Shown here: positions 49,508-58,241 of the stretch, piece by piece
Position numbering within the stretch: the stretch's first letter is position 1
How the letters are laid out: each line of letters begins with the position of its first letter
Source of the DNA: Neolewinella maritima
GTDB taxonomy: Bacteria; Bacteroidota; Bacteroidia; Chitinophagales; Saprospiraceae
Direction of reading: 5' to 3'
Assembly (NCBI RefSeq): GCF_923081025.1
Contig: NZ_CAKLPZ010000002.1
Span: forward strand, 248,001-312,000
DNA length: 64,000 bases
Notes under the pieces: generated by a model
What the model was told of the DNA's origin: nothing
The model's database searches: none
What the model saw: the letters and a program-made list of their open reading frames with translations, nothing else
Made by a program: the position numbers and the translations under genes

Positions 49508-50320
49508 GCCCAGCAGGTAATCACTCCAGCTGCCCGGATACAGGGCCGGCATCTCATCGAAGGCGTAGTAATAGGCCAGTACATTGTGACATGCCGTCAC
49601 GCCCGAGCCGCAGTAGAACACGTTCTGCTGCGGCTTTTCTTTTAGGGCTGCAAAGCGCTCGCGCAGCTCGGCGGGCGACTTGAAGGTGCGCCCATCCAGA
49701 TTCTCCGGCCACGGCAGGTTGATGGCCCCCTCGATGCAGCCGGCTACCGGATCGATCGTTTCGTTCTCCCCCCGGTAGCGCTCGGCGCTGCGCGAGTCGA
49801 TGAGCACGTAGTCGGGGTCCTGCCGCAGCGCGTCCACCTGGGCGCGGTCGCGGGTGCACATGGATGCATCCAGGGCAATGGGGTAAGCGGGAGCCGCCTG
49901 GGCTTCTTCCTGCCCGGCGGCCGTGGCCTGTCCGGCAATGACCCAGAAGGGGAAGCCCCCGTCCAGCACAGCCACCTGCTGGTGCCCGATCGCCTTGAGC
50001 AGCCACCAGGCCCGGGCGGCGATGCCGCCGCCCTTGTCGTCGTAGGCCACCACGGGCCGGTCGGGGGTAAGGCCGAGTGCGGACATCCTTGCGGCGAAGG
50101 TGGTCAGCTCCGGCAGGGGGTGGCGGCCGGTCTGTCCGGCGATGATCTCGCCCGACAGGTCGTCGTTCAGGTGCAGGTAGTGCGCGCCGGGGATGTGGCT
50201 GACGAGGTACTCCTGCCGCCCCTGCTCGAGGTCGTCCAGGTCGAAGCGGCAATCGAGGAGCAGCGGCTGATCGGGCAGCAGCGCGGCCAGGTCCTGGACA
50301 GTTACGAGTGGGGTGGTCAT
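49499..50320 (-). CDS. 3-mercaptopyruvate/thiosulfate sulfurtransferase
   Basis: 273 residues, two rhodanese domains. The active loop C237-G-S-G-V-T-A is the mercaptopyruvate-type (CGSGVTA); the N-terminal domain is inactive (VVAYDDKGGGIAARAWWLLKAIGH). It transfers sulfur to thiols or cyanide. It overlaps the nucleotidyltransferase gene at its 3' end by 9 bp. Confidence 0.92.
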   Translation of the reverse strand: MTTPLVTVQDLAALLPDQPLLLDCRFDLDDLEQGRQEYLVSHIPGAHYLHLNDDLSGEIIAGQTGRHPLPELTTFAARMSALGLTPDRPVVAYDDKGGGIAARAWWLLKAIGHQQVAVLDGGFPFWVIAGQATAAGQEEAQAAPAYPIALDASMCTRDRAQVDALRQDPDYVLIDSRSAERYRGENETIDPVAGCIEGAINLPWPENLDGRTFKSPAELRERFAALKEKPQQNVFYCGSGVTACHNVLAYYYAFDEMPALYPGSWSDYLLGLK

Positions 50321-50396
50321 GGGGTGAAGATAGGGGGTGGGAGGGGGTTAGGTATGAGGTGGTGAGGACTCACGCGATGTATCGTAACTTAACTTC

Positions 50397-50987
50397 GTGA
50401 GGTCCTCCACTACTATACCCATTGAAGTCGAACTGCTGTTTCATCAGCCACAGTGGACGGTGACACAGTACGAAGGCATGGTAGCCGCCGGTATACTCAG
50501 TGACAAAGACAGGTTGGAATTGCTGTTTGGTAGGGTAGTTCAGCAGATAGCATGTAGTACGCGCCATAGCTTCTGCGTACAGGAACTGGCTTACTTTTTG
50601 ATCCGTCGCTACGGGGACCACTTCATTGTCAGACAGAACAAGCCCGTGAGCTTACTTGGTCACAGCGTCCCGGAGCCAGACTATGTGCTGGCGGCTCTCC
50701 ATCCGGACCGCTACCGGGGCCGCAAGCCTACAGCTGAAGATGTACGACTAGTGATCGAGGTCTCGGACGCTACCCTGGCCCGCGACCGGAGCTCCAAAGC
50801 CCGGCTCTACAGTCTGGCAGGCATCGGGGAGTACTGGATCATCAACCTGATCGATGAACGGCTGGAAGTACACACCGACCCCAGGGCGGAGGTAGGCGAG
50901 TACGCTACGGTAGCATATTACGCCAGGGGAGACAATTTTGTAAGTGAGCTACTGGGGGAGTTAGCGGTAGCCGACCTCATTCACTAG
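50397..50987 (+). CDS. Uma2-family (DUF820) putative endonuclease
   Basis: 196 residues from GTG 50397. The PD-(D/E)xK core is EPDYVLA, LVIEVSDATLARDRSSKARLYSLAGIGEYWIIN. The family is common in Cyanobacteria and Bacteroidota, usually without partner genes; function unproven. A near -7 sequence TAACTTCG touches the start codon. The 3' end overlaps the acetyltransferase gene on the other strand by 11 bp. Confidence 0.88.
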   Translation: MRSSTTIPIEVELLFHQPQWTVTQYEGMVAAGILSDKDRLELLFGRVVQQIACSTRHSFCVQELAYFLIRRYGDHFIVRQNKPVSLLGHSVPEPDYVLAALHPDRYRGRKPTAEDVRLVIEVSDATLARDRSSKARLYSLAGIGEYWIINLIDERLEVHTDPRAEVGEYATVAYYARGDNFVSELLGELAVADLIH

Positions 50988-51522
50988 ATCCAGCACCCGC
51001 CAGCGCGTGCAGCGGCCAGTGCACGGTGGAGGACCAGGCCCCCTCCGGTCCCGTACCCGGCAGCGGGCGCTTTTTCGACTGCCCTACCCTACCGCCTAGC
51101 CGCAGGTATACCGTCCGGGCCCGCGTGTTGTTATTCAGCACCCAGAGGTAGAGTTGATCGCTATGGGCTTCCTGCTGCGCCAGCGTAGCTACCGCCTGCA
51201 TCAGTTGCTTACCCAATCCCTTTCCCTGCTGATCAGCCCGCACGTGCAGGTTGTCAAGCAGGGTCCCAGCCTGCGGGTCGTGATCCAGGAAGATGCAGGC
51301 AAAACCGAGTAGCTCATCACCCTCCTCTGCCAGTAGCACTCGCATACCGGGGTCGGGCGCAGCAAAGCGCTCGGTCCAGACGGCGAGCCGTTCCGCCGCC
51401 GCTTCCCCCTGCAAGTAGTCGGCAGACATGTCCGCCGTATAGTTCTCCTGCCAGCTCCGCGTGTGGAGGGCGGCGATGCGGGGCGCGTCGGCGGGGGTGG
51501 CTGGGCGGAGTGGAGTGGACAT
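50977..51522 (-). CDS. GNAT-family N-acetyltransferase
   Basis: 181 residues from ATG 51522. Typical GNAT: LRPATPADAPRIAALHTRSWQENY, LLDNLHVRADQQGKGLGKQLMQAVATLAQQ (acetyl-CoA loop) and LWVLNNNTRARTVYLRLGG. Substrate unknown. The start lies 35 nt from the left end of the IS256-family element, so the insertion sits in its promoter region. Confidence 0.88.
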   Translation of the reverse strand: MSTPLRPATPADAPRIAALHTRSWQENYTADMSADYLQGEAAAERLAVWTERFAAPDPGMRVLLAEEGDELLGFACIFLDHDPQAGTLLDNLHVRADQQGKGLGKQLMQAVATLAQQEAHSDQLYLWVLNNNTRARTVYLRLGGRVGQSKKRPLPGTGPEGAWSSTVHWPLHALAGAGSSE

Positions 51523-51542
51523 GGGTGGTGGGGTGGCGGGAT

Positions 51543-51550
51543 CGCCCCGA
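51543..51550. other. left half of a hairpin split by the IS insertion
   Basis: CGCCCCGA (continuing into TTGCTAT) pairs with ATCGGGGTG beyond the IS at 52897-52905. With one TTGCTAT copy removed the original site reads CCCCGAT-TGCT-ATCGGGG, a 7-bp stem extended to 9 bp by one G-T pair. Confidence 0.7.
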
Positions 51551-51557
51551 TTGCTAT
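51551..51557. repeat. IS target-site duplication, left copy
   Basis: TTGCTAT, repeated exactly at 52892-52898 on the other side of the element. IS256-family elements usually duplicate 8-9 bp; here seven match. Confidence 0.75.
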
Positions 51558-52891
51558 GAGACCGTTGCAAAAAGTGTGTCAGGAGAGAAGTTGCTAACTT
51601 TTTCACCTCAATACATTTGTGATGCAAGACCAAGAATTTGATTTAGAAGCCTTCCGCGAAGAAGCGGTCAGCAAGCTACAGGCTGGCGATGGCCTGTTGG
51701 GTAAGGATGGAGCCTTCACCCCCCTACTTAAAGCCTTTCTGGAGCAGGCTATGGAAGGAGAACTCGACGCTCATATCGTCGAAGAAGACCTCCCTAATCG
51801 CAAAAATGGCAAGGGCAAGAAGGTCATTCGGACCAGTCTAGGCGAAGTAGAGATCGCCACCCCACGCGATAGGAACGGCAGCTTTCAGCCAAAAGTCATT
51901 CCTAAGCGGCAGAAGAACCTACCGCGAGACATCGAACGCCAGATCATGACGCTCTACGCCCGCGGTAGCTCCCTGGGAGACATCCGCGACTTTCTGGAAG
52001 AGATGTATGACGTAGAAGTAAGCCCCGCCACGATCTCGCGGGTAACGGACAAAGTCATTCCCTTACTCGAGGAGTGGCGCACCCGACCCCTGGAAAGCGT
52101 CTACCCCTTTGTGTTCATGGATGCTATTCACTACAAAGTGCGCGAAGAAGGGCGAGTGATCACCAAAGCCGTCTACGGGCTTACGTCCGGGGCCCCTACC
52201 CCGGTCGACGCAGGCGGTCAATCAGGAAGGATATCGTGACGTTCTAGGGCTGTACATCGGACAGAACGAGTCGGCCAAGTTCTGGATGCAGGTACTGACT
52301 GATCTACAGAGTAGAGGCCTAGAGGATATGCTGATCGCCTCGGTAGACAACCTGACGGGCTTTGTAGATGCGATCGCCGCAGTCTACCCCCAGACGGACG
52401 TACAGCTCTGTATCGTACACCAGATCCGCAACTCGAGAAAGTACCTGGCTCATACGGACTGCAAAGACTTCATGGCCGACCTCAAAACGATCTATCAGGC
52501 GACAACGCGCGACAAGGCTGAGCACGCCCTCAACCGGTTGGAGCAGAAGTGGGGCAGGCGCTACCCTAAAGTGATCGAGAGCTGGCGTCGCAACTGGGAT
52601 AATCTGACACTGATGTTCACCTACAGCCCCATGATCCGCAAAGTAATGTACACCACTAACTCGATCGAAGCCTTCCACCGTCAGCTGCGCAAGGTGACCA
52701 AAACGAAGGGCTCATTCACTTCCGATACGGCGCTGATGAAGTTGCTCTTCCTCGTCCAGCGCGACGTGACGAGCGAGTGGAAGAAGCCCATGCACAACTG
52801 GAATCGTATTCTGTCACAACTGGCTATCCTCTACGATGACCGTTTACGCCTTGATCTATGAACACCTTGACACACTTTATGCAATACTCCC
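51558..52891 (+). mobile_element. IS256-family insertion sequence (1334 bp)
   Basis: Ends carry imperfect inverted repeats: left 51558-51583 contains TTGCAAAAAGTGTGTCA; right (reverse of 52865-52891) contains TTGCATAAAGTGTGTCA. Both outer ends start with G. The single transposase is broken (see below). A TACATTTG box at 51612-51619 lies directly before the transposase ATG. Confidence 0.92.
51622..52861 (+). pseudogene. IS256-family transposase, frameshifted
   Basis: The N-terminal 185 residues (to ITKAVYG) and the C-terminal 210 (from VNQEGYRDVLGLYIGQNESA) both fit the Mutator-type transposase, but they are in different frames. Between Tyr codon 52174-52176 and the Val codon at 52217 there are 40 nt, where close relatives need about 12 (TVLG). 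The net 28-nt gain includes GGGGCCCCTACCCCGG and shifts the frame, ending the first part at 52239. First catalytic Asp (FVFMDAIHYK) and the second (IASVDNLTGF) and the Glu (NSIEAFHR) are present on the two halves. Probably inactive unless trans-complemented. Confidence 0.92.
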
Positions 52892-52898
52892 TTGCTAT
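52892..52898. repeat. IS target-site duplication, right copy
   Basis: TTGCTAT, followed by CGGGGTG, which continues the second arm of the split hairpin. Confidence 0.75.
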
Positions 52899-53051
52899 CG
52901 GGGTGCGGAGTGGTTGAGGCTGTAAATGTATTATTGCATGGGCTAGATACGTTCGGTTGCAATACTGGTGAACCCGCATACCAGGTCTAATGAGAGAGGA
53001 CCTTCGAACGAAGTATTCCAATACAGTGAGATGGTAGCTACCTTAGGAGGG

Positions 53052-53507
53052 TTAGTTTCTTTCTTCGGTCCACAAATCAAACAATTTGCTCCACTCGCGA
53101 CCATAAATTTCTACTTCTACTAGATATCTTTTATCTTCCACCAGCTCATAATCTATAAGAATTTCATTCCGTATGTCTTCGCTCATTACACTCACAATGC
53201 CAAAAGTATCCAAGGATAGATCGAAATTACATTTAAAGTGACTCATATTGGGCAAAATCGCGCAACCGATATCAGACGAATGTGAGGTGATAACCTTAAT
53301 GGAATTAAGATACGATTTACCTATCCATTCAAATAAGGCACAAACTTCGGCATTACTCTCAGAGTAATAGCTGATTTGCCTGGAAGTATCACGTAAGGCC
53401 TTTACTGCTAGTAAGAACTTCTCAGTACGGGCGAAGCTTTCAATGAGGAAGTCGCTATTGTTTACCTCACAGTAAATACCAAAATGATTGATTGCTTTTT
53501 TATCCAT
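53052..53507 (-). CDS. hypothetical protein, AT-rich
   Basis: 151 residues, no signal or membrane helix. The composition is AT-rich compared with the backbone. The sequence (DFLIESFARTEKFLLAVKAL, EVCALFEWIGKSYLNSIKVI, KYLVEVEIYGREW-like end) is alpha/beta and acidic, like many orphan immunity or phage-defence accessory proteins, but I do not recognise a family. It lies between the IS256 element and a 415-bp gap, alone. Confidence 0.55.
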   Translation of the reverse strand: MDKKAINHFGIYCEVNNSDFLIESFARTEKFLLAVKALRDTSRQISYYSESNAEVCALFEWIGKSYLNSIKVITSHSSDIGCAILPNMSHFKCNFDLSLDTFGIVSVMSEDIRNEILIDYELVEDKRYLVEVEIYGREWSKLFDLWTEERN

Positions 53508-53922
53508 AATTAGCTTCCAGAAGGATGGTTTATGTTGCTTTTGTTGTTTTGCAACTTCGGGCGCTCGTAATCATTCATTCACGTCTGACCAGTCTCTGGA
53601 TCTGTTTTCACTGGTCTCTTATAGTCAGGTCTATTGGGGTCAAAACAAACTTGAATCGCCTTATTCCTACCAGCGTCAGTCTGCTGATATCAATCTTCGC
53701 ACCCGCGTCACCGCTCTACCGCTGTACTACAAGCCTGCGCACCGCCCGCGCCCCGGATGCCGTATCCTCCGCTAACGGATTGTAACTTCGGATATGAATA
53801 CTAAACTCATATGCTCGATTTACTACATTTTGACAGGTGGGTTTACAATATATGCTGGCGCGCAATTTATCGTATATATCTATACATCTGGAATATAATC
53901 GATTAGTAGCACAGCACTGCCG
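53508..53922. other. 415-bp non-coding, repeat-bearing gap
   Basis: AT-rich with one GC-rich motif copy at 53738-53756. Short open frames (about 90 codons) show no family, and their Arg/Tyr-rich text reads as non-coding. No RNA gene recognised. Confidence 0.5.
53738..53756 (-). repeat. GC-rich intergenic motif copy
   Basis: Minus strand CCGGGGCGCGGGCGGTGCG, in an otherwise AT-rich gap. Confidence 0.5.
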
Positions 53923-54234
53923 TTACGGCACCTCAACCCACTGCCCCAGTTGAGATTGGTATTCGTAGTAATTATCAAAGCCAAAGGCGTAATATATTTT
54001 ATATCTAGAACTATCAGTAAGTGTGTAGTGTGGTCCAGCACCCATACTCTCATCATATCCAATATCGCCGAGTGTTCTAGGTAACTTACCTCGTTCATGA
54101 CGATACCTTTCGATACTAGAGACAATAACGGCCCCTTCCCGTTCTAACTCCCTGTTTTCAGTCCAGACGAACAATTGCGCTATGCTTATTACCACTACGC
54201 CACCAAACAACAATATGATTACGAGCCACTTCAA
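53923..54234 (-). CDS. small single-pass membrane protein, hypothetical
   Basis: 103 residues. N-terminal helix 3-24 (LVIILLFGGVVVISIAQLFVW), then IVSSIERYRHERGKLPRTLGDIGYDE, which resembles the alpha-helix-to-Pro step of type II secretion pseudopilins (IxxYxxxxGxLP), and a Tyr-rich tail. It lacks a prepilin peptidase site. Such short proteins are often orphans in Bacteroidota. No neighbour suggests a function. Confidence 0.5.
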   Translation of the reverse strand: MKWLVIILLFGGVVVISIAQLFVWTENRELEREGAVIVSSIERYRHERGKLPRTLGDIGYDESMGAGPHYTLTDSSRYKIYYAFGFDNYYEYQSQLGQWVEVP

Positions 54235-54294
54235 ATCAATATTTTTAATGCAAATATTACATACCTACAGATCAAATCATCGGTTGAATTACCT

Positions 54295-54315
54295 CGCACC
54301 CGCGGCCCCGCCCCG
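54295..54315 (-). repeat. GC-rich intergenic motif copy
   Basis: Minus strand CGGGGCGGGGCCGCGGGTGC then G, 20 nt from the end of the NHL-repeat gene. Confidence 0.55.
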
Positions 54316-54335
54316 AAAGAAGCACCGCCACCTCC

Positions 54336-55358
54336 CTACACCCGCCGCAAACGAATGGGGTACGTACGGCCGCTGTACCACTGGGGTATGTAGAGGTTAC
54401 CGTCACCGTCGGCACACACGTCGTGGGGGTTCATGAAGGTCTGACCGTCTTGTTTGACGTCGGTAAAATCCGTCTGTTTGGTGACTTCCGAGCCGCCCGG
54501 GAGGGAAACCACGTTGAAGTCCTTGTCGAGTACGGCGATCATACCGTCGTAGCTCCACCAACTATCGGTCACGATGACCGCGAAGAGGGTGTGCTCCCCG
54601 GCGATGACCGGACGGCAGATCTGCAGGCCGGGCAGTTTGCGGGTGCTCAGGAACTTACCGTCCATACTCCAGCGCTGAAATTCTTGCTTGGCGCGGCTGG
54701 TGATGAGCAGTTCTTCGCCTCCGCGCCGGTCGTCGACGACGATGCCGTGGCAACAGTCGAAGTGATCCGGGCCGCCGAATACCTGCTTGAGCCGGCCCGT
54801 CGCGTCGAAGTGAAAGATTTGGTTGCTGCCGTAGCCGTCGGCTACGTAGACCTCTCCACTAGCGGCAATGGCCGTCTCGGTAGGCTTGAACTGCTGGCCT
54901 TCGGGGATCAGGTCGGGTGGAACGGAAAGCTCCCGAATGACACGACCGTCGGGATCTAGATTGAGTACGCGACCGTCGGCGCTGTCGGTGATCCAGAACG
55001 TCTGGTCGCTCCCCTGACCGGCCTTACTGAACCCGTGGGGTTCGGTAAGGTCGAGCTGCCAGCTGTCGAGCAGTTTCCCGTCTTTACTATAGGCCAGCAC
55101 GTTGAAGTCGCGGGCCACGGTGCTGCACAACAGGCGCCCCCGGTCGTCGAGCTCCATCTCGTGGCAGTGCTGCAGGGGTTGGGATACGGGGTCGAGGGCA
55201 CCCCAGCCCTTGTCGACCGTATAGCGGAAGTCGCCCTGACCGACGGTGGGGCCGTCCAACGCCGACCGCAGCGGCCTGGAGGGCAGGGGGGTGGTCATGG
55301 CCGCGGCCCCGAGGAGGCTGGCTTTCTTGAGGAAATTACGGCGGGGAGCTGTGGGCAT
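54336..55358 (-). CDS. Tat-exported NHL/SMP-30-type beta-propeller protein
   Basis: 340 residues from ATG 55358. Tat signal RRNFLKKASLLGAAAM at 6-21. Then NHL-like propeller blades (LLCSTVARDFNVLAYSKDGKLLDSW, GRVLNLDPDGRVIRELSVP, GEVYVADGYGSNQIFHFDATGRL, CADGDGNLYIPQWYSGRTYPI). It probably folds with a cofactor or partner before export to the periplasm. It starts 1 nt after the stop of the cytochrome/LRR gene, so the operon is tightly coupled; a substrate-binding role is inference. Confidence 0.85.
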   Translation of the reverse strand: MPTAPRRNFLKKASLLGAAAMTTPLPSRPLRSALDGPTVGQGDFRYTVDKGWGALDPVSQPLQHCHEMELDDRGRLLCSTVARDFNVLAYSKDGKLLDSWQLDLTEPHGFSKAGQGSDQTFWITDSADGRVLNLDPDGRVIRELSVPPDLIPEGQQFKPTETAIAASGEVYVADGYGSNQIFHFDATGRLKQVFGGPDHFDCCHGIVVDDRRGGEELLITSRAKQEFQRWSMDGKFLSTRKLPGLQICRPVIAGEHTLFAVIVTDSWWSYDGMIAVLDKDFNVVSLPGGSEVTKQTDFTDVKQDGQTFMNPHDVCADGDGNLYIPQWYSGRTYPIRLRRV

Positions 55359-55359
55359 G

Positions 55360-56754
55360 TCATTTGCTGTTTTCCCCCGTGTCGGGGCCGAAGGTGAAAC
55401 CGGTATCGATAGCGATGGTGGGGTGGGCGCTGGCGAAGGTGGCGACGGCTTCGGGACTGACGTTCGTCTGCCATAAATATATACGCCGGAGGGCGGGAAA
55501 GTGCTGAAGGTGCGCAAAAATGGTGTCGTCTACCTTCGTGTCGTAAAGGTTCAGGCTTTCGAGGTGGGGCAGTTCGCCCAGTCTTTCGATCGTAGCGCTG
55601 GAGATGCCGGTGCCGTTGAGCCGCAGTCGGTTCAGGTTCTTGAATGCGGCGAGGGGCAGGAGGTCGGCGTCGGTAAAGGATAGCCGATCGAGGCTCAGGT
55701 AGGCAATTTGGTCGTGGGCCAGCTCGGCCAGCGTAGCTAGCGCGGCGGGGTCGATGGTCGCGCCACGTGCTGGCTTGGCCTCCAGGGCGGGGCCGCCGGG
55801 CAGCAGGGGCGTCAGTACCCAATCAAGGTCGGCAAGCAGCTGTAGTGTCTGGGCGGGGAGCGCAGGTGCCGTGATGGTTTCTGCGAAGAGCCTGGGGCGG
55901 AGATCCAGCCCGTAGTCGCGCGCAAGGAATTCCTTGATGTCGGCCGGTACGTCCTTCGGGTCGAATACCGCCAGGGTATCGGCTCCCTCGGCGATCCAGT
56001 ACTCCAGCAAGCGTACCTGGGTGAAGCTGAGGGGCTCCCCCCGGGGGGGCATGGCCTTTGCGTTGCTGCGGGGTAGCGTTACCCGCTTGTACCACAGACT
56101 GCCGAGTGCGTCACCCGGTGTGACGATGCTGCCGCCGTCTCCCCCCGCAAATAGTAGGCGGGCCTCGTCCATACGCAGCCCGCCGTTCTGCTTGCCTGCA
56201 TTATGGCACCTGACGCAGGTCTCGTCGAGCGCCGGCCGCAGGAAGGAAGCGTAGATGTTGATGCTGTCGGTATTGACGGTTGACCAGTCGACCGGACCCG
56301 TGGTGTCCGCTGCATGCCCGCTGAGCTGCTGTACCAGCGGCGGCGCGTGCTCCAACAGGTACGTTTCGCCGTGGGTGAGGTTACCCCCCTGATGGCCGGC
56401 CAGGCCGAGGAGGGCCACCGTTAACACGCCGAAGCCCTTGGCTACTTTTCCTCCCCTACGGCTAACGAATACACCGATGACAGCCAGGGTGGCCACACCG
56501 AAGCCCAGCCACTGGTGCCAGAACAGCGTGTCGCCACCACCGCTTTCGCCGGAGAGTAAGTAGCCGCAAAAAGCCGCGACTACGGCGGAGGCCGCCCCCA
56601 GTACCCAGCCGACCCCGATAGCGGCCCGTGCCCGGTCACCCGGCCACCACTCCAGCACCGCCGCCAGTATCAGGAAGCCAATGGGCAGGTGCACCAGGAG
56701 GGGGTGAAAGCGACCTACGAATAAGCCGAGATCGGCGAGCAGCAAGGATGGCAT
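55360..56754 (-). CDS. DUF2231 membrane / cytochrome c / leucine-rich repeat fusion protein
   Basis: 464 residues from ATG 56754. Residues 10-120 are a DUF2231-like four-helix membrane domain (FHPLLVHLPIGFLILAAVLEWW, conserved His). One c-type heme site C180-V-R-C183-H184 with a distal Met in KAMPPRGEPL follows. Residues about 335-450 are leucine-rich repeats (LNRLRLNGTGISSATIERLGELPHLESLNLYDTKV is typical). This fusion is known from planctomycete-like operons. It might pass electrons from partner proteins to the membrane, with the LRR for protein contact. Third gene of the operon. Confidence 0.85.
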   Translation of the reverse strand: MPSLLLADLGLFVGRFHPLLVHLPIGFLILAAVLEWWPGDRARAAIGVGWVLGAASAVVAAFCGYLLSGESGGGDTLFWHQWLGFGVATLAVIGVFVSRRGGKVAKGFGVLTVALLGLAGHQGGNLTHGETYLLEHAPPLVQQLSGHAADTTGPVDWSTVNTDSINIYASFLRPALDETCVRCHNAGKQNGGLRMDEARLLFAGGDGGSIVTPGDALGSLWYKRVTLPRSNAKAMPPRGEPLSFTQVRLLEYWIAEGADTLAVFDPKDVPADIKEFLARDYGLDLRPRLFAETITAPALPAQTLQLLADLDWVLTPLLPGGPALEAKPARGATIDPAALATLAELAHDQIAYLSLDRLSFTDADLLPLAAFKNLNRLRLNGTGISSATIERLGELPHLESLNLYDTKVDDTIFAHLQHFPALRRIYLWQTNVSPEAVATFASAHPTIAIDTGFTFGPDTGENSK

Positions 56755-56768
56755 GGCGAATACGGTGC

Positions 56769-58235
56769 TCAACTCAGAATACCCTTTACTACGTGACCGT
56801 GCACGTCCGTCAGCCGGTACCTCCTGCCCTGGTGTTTGAACGTCAGCCTTTCGTGATCTACCCCGAGCAGGTGGAGCATGGTCGCCTGCAGGTCGTGGAC
56901 GTGCACCCCGTTTTCGACGATGTTGTAGCCGAACGCATCGGTCTTGCCGTAGATCATACCGGGCTTTACCCCCGCACCGGCCATCCACATACTGAAGCAA
57001 CGCGGGTGGTGGTCGCGCCCGTAGTTTTCCTTTGTAAGCTTACCCTGACTAAAGGCCGTTCTGCCGAACTCACCGCCCCACACCACCAGGGTATCTTCCA
57101 GCAGGCCACGCTGTTTGAGATCCTTGACCAGTGCGGCACTCGCCCGGTCGGCGCTGCTGGCCATCGTCTTGATGTCTCGCGGCAGGTTCCCATGCTGATC
57201 CCAACCCATGTGGTACAGCTGGATGAAGGGAACGTCGCGCTCGGCCAGACGGCGGGCCAGCAGGCAGTTTGCCGCAAACGTCCCCGGCTTTTTAGCCTCC
57301 TCCCCGTACAGGTCGAAGGTGTGATCCGGCTCGTTGCTGAAGTCGGTGATCTCCGGTACGCTGGCCTGCATCCGGTAGGCCATTTCGTACTGGTTTATTT
57401 TGGAGTCTATCTCCGCATCGCCCCACCGCTGCTGCTGCTCCCGGTCCAGCGCTTCGAGTACGTCGAGCTCCCTGCGGCGGCGGTCCCGCGTTATTCCCTG
57501 CGGGTTGTTCAGGAACAGCACCGGGTCCTTGCCACTACGGAACTGAACGCCCTGGTGGTGGCTGGGAAGAAAGCCGCTCGACCAAGACTGCATGTTCAGG
57601 TTCTGTACATCGTCGCGCCCCTTAGAGAGCAGCACCACGAAGGAGGGAAGGTTCTTATTGGGACTGCCCAGACCATAACTCAGCCACGCACCCATCGCCG
57701 GGCGGCCTACCTGCTGACTACCGGTCTGCATGAAAACGGTTGCGGGCTCGTGGTTGATCGCATCGGTGTACATGGAGTTGATCACGCAGATGTCTTCCGC
57801 CACGGCGGCCGTGTAGGGCATGATGGAGCTGAAGTAGCCTCCCGTCTTCGCGTTGCGGGTGAAGTCGTATACGGAGCCTACGAGGGGGAAGCTCGACTGG
57901 GCGGCGAGCATACCGGATAGGCGCTGCGTACCCCGTACCGAATCCGGGATTTCCTCCCCCCACCGTTCGTTAAGCAAGGGCTTATAGTCGAACGTCTCGA
58001 GGTGACTCGGTGCACCGGCCTGAAATAAGTAGATGACCCGTTTTGCCTTCGGCAGGTGGTGGTAGCCCGGTAGGACACCTCCGTTACCGGGCCCCGCCGG
58101 ACCGGTGAGTGCCCCCCCTAATAGTCGCTCGGGGGCGATCAGCCCACCGAGCGCCAGGGCGCCCAGCCCCTTCGAGGTAGTGCGTAGGAACTCTCGGCGG
58201 GTAGCCAAGAACCGGGCCTTTACTAAATCATTCAT
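56769..58235 (-). CDS. DUF1501 sulfatase-like protein, Tat-exported
   Basis: 488 residues. Tat motif TRREFLRTTSKGLGALALGG at 12-31. DUF1501 features: RVIYLFQAGAPSHLETFDYKP, MPYTAAVAEDICVINSMYTDAINH, GSQQVGRPAMGAWLSYGLGS, HMGWDQHGNL, VVWGGEFGRTAFSQG and GRDHHPRCFSMWMAGAGVKPG. The fold is alkaline-phosphatase/sulfatase-like. It is nearly always next to a PSD1-domain gene, as here (6 nt after it). Periplasmic; substrate unknown. Confidence 0.92.
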   Translation of the reverse strand: MNDLVKARFLATRREFLRTTSKGLGALALGGLIAPERLLGGALTGPAGPGNGGVLPGYHHLPKAKRVIYLFQAGAPSHLETFDYKPLLNERWGEEIPDSVRGTQRLSGMLAAQSSFPLVGSVYDFTRNAKTGGYFSSIMPYTAAVAEDICVINSMYTDAINHEPATVFMQTGSQQVGRPAMGAWLSYGLGSPNKNLPSFVVLLSKGRDDVQNLNMQSWSSGFLPSHHQGVQFRSGKDPVLFLNNPQGITRDRRRRELDVLEALDREQQQRWGDAEIDSKINQYEMAYRMQASVPEITDFSNEPDHTFDLYGEEAKKPGTFAANCLLARRLAERDVPFIQLYHMGWDQHGNLPRDIKTMASSADRASAALVKDLKQRGLLEDTLVVWGGEFGRTAFSQGKLTKENYGRDHHPRCFSMWMAGAGVKPGMIYGKTDAFGYNIVENGVHVHDLQATMLHLLGVDHERLTFKHQGRRYRLTDVHGHVVKGILS

Positions 58236-58241
58236 GGTGGG

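Noticed and set aside
50397-50987. Uma2 protein as part of a restriction system
   Set aside because: No methylase or specificity gene adjoins it; Uma2 genes are usually solitary.
53488-53785. Short plus-strand frames in the 53.5-53.8 kb gap
   Set aside because: No start context, biased Arg/Tyr/Pro text and no family; treated as non-coding.
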